This document shows, piece after piece, positions 50,660-58,980 of a stretch of DNA of 64,000 bases; positions within the stretch are counted from its first letter, which is position 1, and every line of letters begins with the position of its first letter. Origin of the DNA: Lentzea fradiae (GTDB lineage Bacteria > Actinomycetota > Actinomycetes > Mycobacteriales > Pseudonocardiaceae); the NCBI RefSeq assembly GCF_900100955.1, contig NZ_FNCC01000012.1, positions 124,001 to 188,000 of the forward strand. The letters run 5' to 3'. The notes under the pieces were generated by a model. That model was not told the DNA's origin. It ran no database searches and saw only the letters and a program-made list of their open reading frames with translations. Both the position numbers and the translations under genes were made by a program.

Positions 50660-52210
50660 TCAGCGCTGAAGGCGAAGTAGCTTCAACGCGAGCTGCACCT
50701 CCAGCACGCGGTCCGGCGTCTGCCAGTCGGCGCCGAGCAACGACGACACCCGGTCGAGCCGTTGCGTGACCGTGTTGACGTGGAGGTGCAGCTCCGCCTT
50801 GGCACGGCTGAGGTTCGCGCCGCACCGGAAGTACACCTCCAGCGTGTGCACCAGCTCCGTGCCGCGGTCGGCGTCGTAGTCGAGCACCGGCCCCAGCACC
50901 GACCGCACGTACCCGGATACGTCAGCCCGGTCGCCCAGCAGCACGCCGACGAACCCGAGGTCGTCCAGCGTCGCCGCGTCCTTCTCCCGGCCCAGCTGCC
51001 GCAACGCCTTCAGGCACCGCCGCGCCTCCTCGAACGCCGCCGCGATCGCCACCGGACCCGACACCGGGCCGCACGCGCCGACCGTGGCGTCCAGCGCCTT
51101 CGCCACGTCCCGCATCACGGCGGTGGACGACGACGGCAGTGCCAGCACCACGTCCCGGCCACGCGACCCGGCCAGTCCTCTGTGGACTGACGCGTAGTGC
51201 GTTGCCCCGGGCAGGTTCCCGTCGGCCACCAGCACGACGTGCGGGTCGCTCAGCTCCACGCCCACCCGCCGGGCCCGCGCCAGCAGACCCGCGGCGTCCC
51301 GGCCGTCGAGGATGTCGGTGATCAGCTCGCCGCGGACCTTGTTCTCCGCCTCGGCGACGGTTCTGCGCAGCAGCAACAGCAACGCCGTCACCGCGGCCGA
51401 CCGTTCGAACAGGCGCCGGTCCGCGTCGGAGAGGTCGGGGCGGCCCTCCAGCGCGATCCCGCCCAGCAGCTCCGACCCCGCGAGCACCGCGCACACCCAC
51501 ACCTCGCCGACCAGCACCGCACGCCCGTTGGCGCGCACCGCGGGCGTGGGCACGGCCTCCAGCACCTCGACCGGCCCGCCGAGCAGCTCCCCCACCGCCG
51601 CGGCCACGTCGGTGGACGAACCGCCGCGCAGCACCAGGTCCGTGAGCCGGTCGTGGGCCTCCTCCGCCCGTCTCATGGCCTCGTTGTGCGACTGGATGGT
51701 GGCGAACAACGACGCCGTGTCGATCGCGATGGCCGCGTGGTCGGCCAGCGACTGCAACAGGGCGACCTCCTCCGGCGGGAACTCGCGCGGGGTGCGGTCG
51801 GCCGCGTACAGCACGCCGATGACCTTCGAGTCGAGCTTCAGCGGCACGCCCAGGATCGCCGTCAGGCCCTCGTCGCGCACCGCCGAGTCGATCGGCCTGG
51901 TGTGGTTGAAGCGGGCGTCGGCGAAGTAGTCGGAGGTCGCGTACGGCCGCGCGGTCTGCGCGACGAGCCCGCCCAGTCCTTCGCCGAGGCCGAGCCTGAC
52001 CTTCTGGAACAACGGCGAGAACGACCCGTCCGTCACCCGCATGTAGGTGCCGGCCGGGTCGTTCATCGACAGGTAGGAGACGTCCGTCCCGAGCAGCGTC
52101 CGCGCCCTGCGCACGATCGAGCGGAGCACCGCGTCCGGGTCGCGCATGCCCGCGAGCTCGGACGCGGTCTCGAACAACGCCGCCAGTTCGGCCTCACGCC
52201 GTCGCGTCAC
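50660..52210 (-). CDS. GAF-domain PucR-type regulator
   Basis: A 516-residue regulator. An N-terminal GAF domain (about residues 5-170) contains EGLGGLVAQTARPYATSDYF and ILGVPLKLDSKVIGVLYAAD. A middle CdaR-like region follows. The PucR C-terminal helix-turn-helix shows LHLHVNTVTQRLDRV near residue 485. Its GTG overlaps the stop of the upstream transporter by four bases, so it is part of the 3-hydroxybutyrate dehydrogenase operon and probably controls it in response to a small molecule bound by the GAF domain. Confidence 0.9.
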   Translation of the reverse strand: MTRRREAELAALFETASELAGMRDPDAVLRSIVRRARTLLGTDVSYLSMNDPAGTYMRVTDGSFSPLFQKVRLGLGEGLGGLVAQTARPYATSDYFADARFNHTRPIDSAVRDEGLTAILGVPLKLDSKVIGVLYAADRTPREFPPEEVALLQSLADHAAIAIDTASLFATIQSHNEAMRRAEEAHDRLTDLVLRGGSSTDVAAAVGELLGGPVEVLEAVPTPAVRANGRAVLVGEVWVCAVLAGSELLGGIALEGRPDLSDADRRLFERSAAVTALLLLLRRTVAEAENKVRGELITDILDGRDAAGLLARARRVGVELSDPHVVLVADGNLPGATHYASVHRGLAGSRGRDVVLALPSSSTAVMRDVAKALDATVGACGPVSGPVAIAAAFEEARRCLKALRQLGREKDAATLDDLGFVGVLLGDRADVSGYVRSVLGPVLDYDADRGTELVHTLEVYFRCGANLSRAKAELHLHVNTVTQRLDRVSSLLGADWQTPDRVLEVQLALKLLRLQR

Positions 52211-53490
52211 ACCCCAACCCTGTCACGTTCCTCGAGATCCGCACCACGGGTCTCGCGCGCGAAGAGGATCGACACGACCGTGATCACGCAGGTGATCACG
52301 ACGTACACCGCGATCGGGAACGACGACCCGTACGCCTGCAGCAGAGCCGTCGCGATCAGCGGTGCGAGCGCTCCCGCCGCGATCGACGCCAGCTGGTAGC
52401 CGACCGACGCGCCCGAGTACCGCACCCGCGTCCCGAACAGCTCCGAGAAGAACGCCGCCTGTGGCCCGTACATCGCGCCGTGCAGCACCAGGCCGACCGT
52501 GGTGGCGAGGGTGATCAGCACCGGGTCCTTGGTGTCCAGCAACGCGAAGAACGCGAAGATCCACCCGGCCATGCCGACCGCGCCGACGAGGTAGACCGAC
52601 CGCCGCCCGAACCGGTCGGACAGGTGGCCCCACACCGGGATCGTCACGAGGTGCACGGCCGAGGCGATGAGCACCGCGTTGAGCCCCACCGACTTCGACA
52701 ACCCGAGGCCCGTCACGACGTACACGAGGATGAACGCGGTGATCACGTAGTACGACACGTTCTCGGCGAACCGCGCGCCCATCGCGATCAGCACCTCACG
52801 CCAGTTGTGCTTCAGCAGCTCCAGCGCGGGCGCCTTCTCCAGCTTCGGCGCGTTCTTCTGGGCTTCGAGGAAGACCGGCGACTCGGACACCGTCAGCCTG
52901 ATCCACAGGCCGATCACCACGAGCACACCCGAGAGCAGGAACGGGATGCGCCAGCCCCACGCGAGGAAGTCCTCGTCGGACTGCACGGCCGCCAGCACCG
53001 CGAGCACCGCCGTCGCGAGCAGGTTGCCGCACGGCACACCGGCCTGCGGCCACGACGCCCAGAACCCGCGCCGCTTCGGGTCGCCGTGCTCCGACACGAT
53101 CAGCACGGCCCCGCCCCACTCGCCACCGAGCGCGAAACCCTGCACCAGCCTCAGGAACGTGAGCAGCAACGGCGCCGCCACGCCCACCGCCGCGTACGTC
53201 GGCAGCACGCCCATCAGCATCGTCGCGCCACCCATCAGCAGCAACGACAGCACCAGCAGCTTCTTGCGCCCCAAGCGATCGCCGTAGTGGCCGAAGACGA
53301 GACCACCCAGCGGCCGGGCCAGGAAGCCGATCGCGTACGTGGTGAACGCGAGCAGCGTGCCGGTCAGCGGGTCCGCCGTCGGGAAGAACAGCTTGTTGAA
53401 CACCAGGGCGGCCGCCGAGCCGTAGAGGAAGAAGTCGTACCACTCGACGGTCGTCCCGATGAGCGAAGCGCCTACCACCTTTTTGATCAT
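52207..53490 (-). CDS. MHS-family major facilitator transporter
   Basis: A 427-residue permease with twelve predicted helices. Family features: SLIGTTVEWYDFFLYGSAAA, GHYGDRLGRKKLL, LRLVQGFALGGEWGG and GHLSDRFGRRSVYL. Encoded between a 3-hydroxybutyrate dehydrogenase and a PucR-type regulator, so uptake of 3-hydroxybutyrate or a related organic acid with H+ is likely. It starts 10 bp after the dehydrogenase stop. Confidence 0.9.
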   Translation of the reverse strand: MIKKVVGASLIGTTVEWYDFFLYGSAAALVFNKLFFPTADPLTGTLLAFTTYAIGFLARPLGGLVFGHYGDRLGRKKLLVLSLLLMGGATMLMGVLPTYAAVGVAAPLLLTFLRLVQGFALGGEWGGAVLIVSEHGDPKRRGFWASWPQAGVPCGNLLATAVLAVLAAVQSDEDFLAWGWRIPFLLSGVLVVIGLWIRLTVSESPVFLEAQKNAPKLEKAPALELLKHNWREVLIAMGARFAENVSYYVITAFILVYVVTGLGLSKSVGLNAVLIASAVHLVTIPVWGHLSDRFGRRSVYLVGAVGMAGWIFAFFALLDTKDPVLITLATTVGLVLHGAMYGPQAAFFSELFGTRVRYSGASVGYQLASIAAGALAPLIATALLQAYGSSFPIAVYVVITCVITVVSILFARETRGADLEERDRVGV

Positions 53491-53500
53491 CGACTACTCC

Positions 53501-54232
53501 TCATTGAGCGGTCCAGCCGCCGTCGACGGCCAACGACGTTCCTGTGACAAAACCGTTGTCGCACAACCACAGCACGGCGTCGGCCACCTCGGCGGGCTCG
53601 ATCAGCCGCTTGACGGCGCTGCGCTGCAGGAAGATCCGCGAGGACACCTCGTCCTCGGCGATGCCGTGCACGCGCGCCTGGTCCGCGATCTGCTTCTCCA
53701 CCAACGGGGTCCGCACGTAGCCGGGCGCGACGCAGTTCGACGTGACGCCGTGCGGCGCTCCCTCCAGCGCGGCGACCTTGGAGAAGCCCTCCAGGCCGTG
53801 CTTGGCGGCGACGTAGGCCGACTTGAACGCGGACGCGCGCAGGCCGTGCACGCTGGAGATGTGGACGAGGCGGCCCCAGCCCGCGTCGTACATGTGCGGC
53901 AGGACGTGGCGGGTGAGCCGGAACGCCGCCCCCAGCATCAGCTCGACCATCGCCGAGAAGCGCTCGGCGGGGAACTCGTGGATGGGGGCGACGTGCTGGA
54001 CGCCGGCGTTGTTGACGAGGACGTCGACCTCGGCGGGCAGGTCGCCGACGGGACCGGTCAGGTCGACGACGTGCCCGGTCCCGCCCAGCTCGTCGGCGAC
54101 GGCCAGCACGCGGGGGTCGCGGTCGGCCAGGTGGACCTTCGCGCCCGCGGCGGCCAACGCACGGGCGCAGGCCAGTCCGATGCCGCTCGCGGCTCCGGTG
54201 ACCAGCGCGGTGTGACCCGTGACACTCGACAT
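53501..54232 (-). CDS. 3-hydroxybutyrate dehydrogenase-like SDR
   Basis: A 243-residue SDR. TGAASGIG for NAD, LVNNAGVQHVAPI (the QHVAP stretch is typical of 3-hydroxybutyrate dehydrogenases), HISSVHGLRAS with the catalytic serine, and YVAAKHGLEG with Tyr and Lys. Also the VAPGYVRTPLVEKQIADQA segment conserved in that subgroup. Expected reaction: (R)-3-hydroxybutyrate to acetoacetate. First gene of the operon with the transporter and PucR-type regulator. Confidence 0.88.
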   Translation of the reverse strand: MSSVTGHTALVTGAASGIGLACARALAAAGAKVHLADRDPRVLAVADELGGTGHVVDLTGPVGDLPAEVDVLVNNAGVQHVAPIHEFPAERFSAMVELMLGAAFRLTRHVLPHMYDAGWGRLVHISSVHGLRASAFKSAYVAAKHGLEGFSKVAALEGAPHGVTSNCVAPGYVRTPLVEKQIADQARVHGIAEDEVSSRIFLQRSAVKRLIEPAEVADAVLWLCDNGFVTGTSLAVDGGWTAQ

Positions 54233-54371
54233 GACCGGAACGGTAGGCGTCCACAGCGGCCGTCGACATGTGGCACAGCCACATAACGCCTGGTCATCAT
54301 GTGGCTTTAGCCAACATTTAGCGCGAATGATGCATATGCCGGGAAAGAACGGGGTACAGGGGCGTAAGCTT

Positions 54372-54387
54372 CCGTTCGTCCGAACGG
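54372..54387. promoter_or_regulatory. Palindrome CCGTTCG-TC-CGAACGG
   Basis: Perfect 7-bp arms around two bases, 26 bp before the start of a 34-residue ORF and within the divergent promoter region of the dehydrogenase operon. Candidate operator. Confidence 0.5.
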
Positions 54388-54413
54388 GGGAAGATCAGCT
54401 ACAGGGGGACCAG

Positions 54414-54518
54414 ATGTCCACGACGCCCATCTACGACGACCTCCTGCGCGAACTCGACGAGATCGCACAGGAGGCCGGTTTGACCAGCTCGAAGCCCACC
54501 GCCGAGCAGGCCGAGTAG
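54414..54518 (+). CDS. 34-residue acidic small protein
   Basis: MSTTPIYDDLLRELDEIAQE followed by a short polar tail; probably one amphipathic helix. AGGGGGACC precedes the ATG at a good distance and a perfect 7-bp palindrome lies upstream, so it has its own expression signals. No family recognised. It ends 3 bases from the stop of the convergent LCP gene. Confidence 0.55.
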   Translation: MSTTPIYDDLLRELDEIAQEAGLTSSKPTAEQAE

Positions 54519-54521
54519 CAG

Positions 54522-55541
54522 CTACCTCGGAGGAGCGATCAGCTCGGCGGGCACCGGCTCGTCCTTGCTGATCAGGTCGAAGAGCTGCGACGCCTGCTCC
54601 TTGTTCCACTGCACGACCGAGCCCACGCCGGGCAGCGTCGGCGTCCCACCGACCGGCACCGTGCCGCTCGTGGCGTCGCTCATGTTGAGCGCGACGCTCG
54701 CCAGGTGCCACACGTGGTCGTCCTCGTTGACCGACACCGCGCCCGAAGCCGCGCTCATCAGCGGGAAGAGGCGGAACGGGTTCGCGAGCGTGGCCGGGCT
54801 CTTGACCTTGGTGAACAACGCCGACAGGAACTGCCGCTGGTTCTGCACGCGCTGCAGGTCCGCGGTGGCGAACGCGCGCGTCCTGACGAAGCCGAGCGCC
54901 TGCGGCCCGTCGAGCTCCTGGCAGCCCGCGGGCAGGTCGATGCCGGCCAGCGGGTCCTTGATCGGCTCGTCGATGCAGATGTCCACACCGCCGACCGCGT
55001 CGACCATGTCGGAGAACCCGCCGAAGCCGATCTCCATGTAGTGGTCGATCCGCACGCCCGTGGCGCCCTCGACGGTCTTCACGAGCAGCTGCGGCCCGCC
55101 GAACGCGTACGCGGCGTTGACCTTGTTCCGCCCGTTGTCGGGGATCGTCACGAGCGAGTCGCGCGGGATCGACAGCAGCACGGGCGTGGCCGCGCTGTTG
55201 TCGGGCAGGTGCAGCATCATGATCGTGTCGGTGCGCCGCCCGGCCGCGTCACCGGTCGCGAGCGCGTCCTTCTGCTCCTGCGACAGACCTTCACGCGCGT
55301 CCGACCCGACGAGCAGCCACGTGGTGCCCGGCGTCTCCGCGGGACGGCCCTCGTAGTCCGGGAGCGCCTCGATGCGGGTCAGCGTCGAGTCGACGTAGAA
55401 CCCGAACCCGACGGTGCCCACGACGAGCAGGAGCAGCACCACCAGGATGATGCGTCCGGGACGCCTCTTCTTCTTCATCGGCCGCTGCGGTGGCATGGGC
55501 CGCCGCGGCTGCTGGTAGCCGTGGTGATACCCAGCACTCAT
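54522..55541 (-). CDS. LytR-CpsA-Psr (LCP) family phosphotransferase
   Basis: A 339-residue membrane protein. A Pro/Arg/Lys-rich cytoplasmic start, one membrane helix (about residues 30-52), then the extracellular LCP domain with LLVGSDAR, RTDTIMMLHL, LLSIPRDSLV and VRTRAFATADLQRVQNQRQF, which hold the Asp and Arg residues that bind the polyprenyl pyrophosphate. LCP enzymes attach glycopolymers such as arabinogalactan or teichoic acids to peptidoglycan. ATG at 55541 chosen; an upstream start at 55580 adds 13 residues. Confidence 0.93.
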   Translation of the reverse strand: MSAGYHHGYQQPRRPMPPQRPMKKKRRPGRIILVVLLLLVVGTVGFGFYVDSTLTRIEALPDYEGRPAETPGTTWLLVGSDAREGLSQEQKDALATGDAAGRRTDTIMMLHLPDNSAATPVLLSIPRDSLVTIPDNGRNKVNAAYAFGGPQLLVKTVEGATGVRIDHYMEIGFGGFSDMVDAVGGVDICIDEPIKDPLAGIDLPAGCQELDGPQALGFVRTRAFATADLQRVQNQRQFLSALFTKVKSPATLANPFRLFPLMSAASGAVSVNEDDHVWHLASVALNMSDATSGTVPVGGTPTLPGVGSVVQWNKEQASQLFDLISKDEPVPAELIAPPR

Positions 55542-55618
55542 GTGTCGCCAACCCCGATCGCTGTTAGTTCCGCTTTGCAACTAGGGACGCGGCGCGCCCC
55601 CTCAGGTTGCGAGGAAAC

Positions 55619-56005
55619 CTACCGGGGCGGCAGCACCAGTGCGTCGAAAAGGCGTCTCACCTCGGCGGAGGGGTCGTCGGTCCAGCCGGTGTGCGCGGGC
55701 GAGGTCTGCACGATGGTGCTGCGCGGCGCCGTCAGCCACCGGAACCGCTGCCCCAGCGTCGTCGCGCTGACCGGACCGGCGGTGGCGGCGCCGTCGCACG
55801 AGTCGACGAGGTGCCGCAGGCTGCTTTCGAGCACCTCGACGTCGAGGTGCGGGTCGAGCACCCGCAGCCGGTCACCGTCCACATAGGTCTTGGCGCACAG
55901 GAAGTCGAGGTCCCGGCAGTAGACCAGGACGCCGACGTTCATGCACTCGCCCCGCTCCTGCCGCGGCACCGCCCGCAGCAGCGCGTACTCAAACACGTGC
56001 GGCAC
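55619..56005 (-). CDS. DUF3037 family protein
   Basis: A 128-residue cytoplasmic protein: FEYALLRAVPRQERGECMNV and GVLVYCRDLDFLCAKT at the N-terminus are the family signature. Function unknown. Its start lies inside the end of the HipA-like kinase gene (17-base overlap), and such pairs recur in bacteria, so the two products probably act together. Confidence 0.88.
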   Translation of the reverse strand: MPHVFEYALLRAVPRQERGECMNVGVLVYCRDLDFLCAKTYVDGDRLRVLDPHLDVEVLESSLRHLVDSCDGAATAGPVSATTLGQRFRWLTAPRSTIVQTSPAHTGWTDDPSAEVRRLFDALVLPPR

Positions 56006-56756
56006 GCGCGGCCTCCAGCGAGTCGACCCAGCCGCGGTGGGCGAGGCGGTAGGTGAAGAAGTCCTTGTAACGCTGCCGCAGCTCGGCCGGGTCACCCTCC
56101 AGCCACTCGTCGGGAACGAGCGCGAGCACCTCGTCGAGCAGCTCCGGCGTCACCCTCGCGGCCATCTCGGCGTCCACTTCGGACAGCGCGGTCGCGTTGG
56201 GCAGCATCGCGTGGTCGGACGCGTCGTAGCGGAACTCCTTGGTTGCCGGGCGCTCCTCGCTCCACGAGTAGTGGAAGTACAGCGCGGCGCCGTGGTCGAT
56301 CAGCCACGGTTCCCGGTGCCACAGCAACATGTTCGGGTTGCGCCAGCTGCGGTCCACGTTCAGCACCAGCGCATCGAACCACAGCAGCCGCGTCGCGAGA
56401 TCGGCGCCCGGATCGCGCACGACCGGGTTGAAGTCGAACGAGCCCGGCAGGTAGTCGAGCCCGAGGTTGAGGCCGCCGCTGGCCCGCAGCAGCTCCTGGA
56501 CCTCCTGGTCGGGTTCGGCGCGCGCCAGCTCGGGGTCGAGGTGCACGAGCACGATCTCCGGTATCCGGAACCCGAGCCGCCTGGCCAGCTCGCCGACGAC
56601 GACCTCGGCGACCAGCACCTTCACACCTTGCCCCGCGCCGCGGAACTTCACCACGTACATGCCCAGGTCGTCGGCCTCGACCAGACCCGGCATCGACCCG
56701 CCCTCGCGGAACGGCGTCACGTACCGGGTGGCCGTGACCTCCCTCAAAAGACTCAC
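55989..56756 (-). CDS. HipA-like kinase family protein
   Basis: A 255-residue protein of the compact HipA-related family. An N-terminal part with GLVEADDLGMYVVKFRGAGQ and KVLVAEVVVGELARRLG resembles the nucleotide-binding lobe. DALVLNVDRSWRNPNMLLW and WLIDHGAALYFHYSW hold the catalytic Asp/Asn and the metal-binding Asp of a kinase core. It lacks the HipB antitoxin partner; the DUF3037 gene overlaps its end instead. Whether it acts as a toxin is unknown. GTG at 56756. Confidence 0.85.
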   Translation of the reverse strand: MSLLREVTATRYVTPFREGGSMPGLVEADDLGMYVVKFRGAGQGVKVLVAEVVVGELARRLGFRIPEIVLVHLDPELARAEPDQEVQELLRASGGLNLGLDYLPGSFDFNPVVRDPGADLATRLLWFDALVLNVDRSWRNPNMLLWHREPWLIDHGAALYFHYSWSEERPATKEFRYDASDHAMLPNATALSEVDAEMAARVTPELLDEVLALVPDEWLEGDPAELRQRYKDFFTYRLAHRGWVDSLEAARAARV

Positions 56757-56816
56757 CGGCGCATGATCACACGGATGCCGGGCGGAGGCCGAGCCGGTTT
56801 CCGCCCGGCACGCGCG

Positions 56817-57920
56817 TCACCGGCCGGTGGGCAGCACGCAGACCGGGATCTCGGTCTTCAGCGGCGTGCCGGACGGCGTCAGCTCACCCGAGGCGGCGTC
56901 GACCGCGAACGACGTGACCACGCTGGAGTTCTGGTTGGCCGCGAACAGGAACTTCCCGGACGGGTCGAACGTGATGTGCCGCGGGTACTCGCCGCCGACC
57001 GGCGTGAAGCCGACGAGCGACAGCTCCCCTTCGACCGCGAACCGCGCCACGCTGTCGTGGCCGCGGTTCGACAGGTAGACGAACCGGCCGTCTGCCGAGA
57101 CCAGCACCTCGGCCGGGAAGTTCTCCCCGGCCCCCTCCGGCACGGTCTTGAGCACCTGGCCCGGCGTGAGCGTCCCGTCCGCGTACGCGCAGGCCACGAT
57201 CGTCGAGTCCAGCTCGTTCGCGACGTACGCGCGCTCGCCGTCCGGGTGGAACGCGATGTGCCGCGGCCCGGCGCCCGGCGCGAGCTTCGCCGTGGAGAAC
57301 GGTTCGAGGCGGCCGTCCGCGAAGGTGTAGAAGAACACCGAGTCGGCGCCCAGGTCGACGGCCGCCGCGTACTTCCCGGCCGGGTCGAAGACGATGTGGT
57401 GGGCGTGCGGGCCCTCCTGGCGGTCCGGGTTCGGCCCCGAGCCCTCGTGCTGCACCTTCTGGGTGCGCTCGCCGAGGCTGCCGTCGTCGCCGACCGGGAA
57501 GACGCTGAGCGACCCGGACGAGTAGTCCGCGGTGATCAGGTGCTTCCCGGACGGGTCGAGCGTGAGGTGGCACGGGTCGGCGCCACCGGTCGGCCGCTTG
57601 TTGACCACCTGGAGCGTGGTGGCGTCGATCGCGGTGACCTCGCCCTGGCTGGTCTCGTTCACCGCGTAGAGGAACCGGCCGTCCGCCGACTCGATGACGA
57701 ACGACGGGTTCACGACGCCGGGGATGACGCCGGTCTGCTCCAGCTGCCCGGTGGTGGTGTCGTACGTGCCGACGCCGATGCCCTTCGCGCCACCGTTCCA
57801 CGTCGTGTACGCGCCGAAGAAGACTCTCTTCGTGGCGGCCGCCGCAGCGGTTCCTCCGGTCATCAGCAGTCCAGCTCCCACACCCAGGGCTCCGAGAAAT
57901 CGTCGCCGGTCGACACCCAC
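56817..57920 (-). CDS. Tat-exported lactonase, seven-bladed propeller (YbhE family)
   Basis: A 367-residue protein. The N-terminus has a twin-arginine signal (DRRRFLGALGVGAGLL) with an AAAAA cleavage region, so the folded protein is exported. The rest forms a seven-bladed propeller with repeated …PSGKHL, …PDGERAYVANE and …ADGRFVYLSNRG blades, matching the 6-phosphogluconolactonase (YbhE/Pgl) family; outside the cell the substrate is more likely a sugar lactone other than the phosphorylated one. GTG at 57920 after GGAGG. Confidence 0.88.
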   Translation of the reverse strand: MGVDRRRFLGALGVGAGLLMTGGTAAAAATKRVFFGAYTTWNGGAKGIGVGTYDTTTGQLEQTGVIPGVVNPSFVIESADGRFLYAVNETSQGEVTAIDATTLQVVNKRPTGGADPCHLTLDPSGKHLITADYSSGSLSVFPVGDDGSLGERTQKVQHEGSGPNPDRQEGPHAHHIVFDPAGKYAAAVDLGADSVFFYTFADGRLEPFSTAKLAPGAGPRHIAFHPDGERAYVANELDSTIVACAYADGTLTPGQVLKTVPEGAGENFPAEVLVSADGRFVYLSNRGHDSVARFAVEGELSLVGFTPVGGEYPRHITFDPSGKFLFAANQNSSVVTSFAVDAASGELTPSGTPLKTEIPVCVLPTGR

Positions 57921-58009
57921 TCGTCCGCACCTCCGTTGATCGTCGGCGGCGGCAGTCCCACACTGGCCCAGACCACTGCGGGAAGCAACAGGTGTGATCG
58001 AGATTGCGT

Positions 58010-58840
58010 CTACCGCAACGGGTCGTTCGACACCAGGCGGGCCTTCTCGGCCTCCAGGTCGTAGGCGGGCTCCGGGAACTTCGGGTCCATCTCGCGCAGC
58101 GTCTCCAGCAACAACCGGCTGACTGCCCAGTTGCGGTACCACTTGCGGTCGGAGGGCACGAAGTACCAGGGCGTCTCCGAGCAGTTGCGCAGCGCCTGCG
58201 TGTACGCCTCCTGGTACTTCGACCACTTCGACCGCACGTCGATGTCGGCCGGGTTGTACTTCCAGTTCTTGCGCGGGTCGTCGAGGCGGGCGAGCAACCG
58301 TTCCTTCTGGACTTCCGGCGAGATGTGCAGGAAGCACTTGACCAGCGTGACACCCGTGTCGGCCAGCTCGCGTTCGAACGCGTTGATCTCCTTGTAACGC
58401 CCGCGAAGTTCCGCCGCAGAGAGCAGACGCTCTACTTTGGGCACGAGAACGTCTTCGTAGTGGGAACGGTCGAACGCGCCGATGCGGCCCTTCTCGGGCA
58501 GCGCGTTGCGGATGCGCCACAGGTAGTGGTGCTCCAGCTCCGCGGCGGTCGGTTTCTTGAACGACGCGATGTGCACGCCCTGCGGGTTCACCAGGCCGAC
58601 GACGTGCCGGACCACGCCGCCTTTGCCGGAGGTGTCCATGCCCTGCAACACCAGCAGCACCGATCGCGTGTTCTCCGCGTACAGCGCCTCTTGGAGCTCG
58701 TCCAACTCGGTCCCGGTGGCGGCGAGGTCCTCCGCCGCCTCCTTCTTGCTCTTGGGACCGACCGGCCGGCTGCCGGGGTCGAGCGCGGACAGGTCCACCT
58801 CGTCGAGGCGCAGCACCTCACGAACCGACTTCTTCGCCAT
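58010..58840 (-). CDS. Polyphosphate kinase 2 family protein
   Basis: A 276-residue PPK2-type kinase. Walker A GMDTSGKGG, the motif FDRSHYEDVLV that contains the Walker B acidic residue, and an arginine-rich lid including RLLARLDDPRKNWKYNP. PPK2 enzymes use polyphosphate to phosphorylate nucleoside mono- or diphosphates (or the reverse). Which nucleotide is used cannot be read from sequence. ATG at 58840. Stands alone between the lactonase gene and the divergent rocD. Confidence 0.92.
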   Translation of the reverse strand: MAKKSVREVLRLDEVDLSALDPGSRPVGPKSKKEAAEDLAATGTELDELQEALYAENTRSVLLVLQGMDTSGKGGVVRHVVGLVNPQGVHIASFKKPTAAELEHHYLWRIRNALPEKGRIGAFDRSHYEDVLVPKVERLLSAAELRGRYKEINAFERELADTGVTLVKCFLHISPEVQKERLLARLDDPRKNWKYNPADIDVRSKWSKYQEAYTQALRNCSETPWYFVPSDRKWYRNWAVSRLLLETLREMDPKFPEPAYDLEAEKARLVSNDPLR

Positions 58841-58980
58841 CACCAGACCGTAGCGATCCACCGTCGCCTGTGCCCGTTGTGCAAGAAAAGAGCGCCCACC
58901 GATGAATCTACGCAACGAACTGAGGCCATGCGCAACGGTTCACGGCTGAAATCGCCTGTTCAGGCCCCTAGCCTTGGAGG

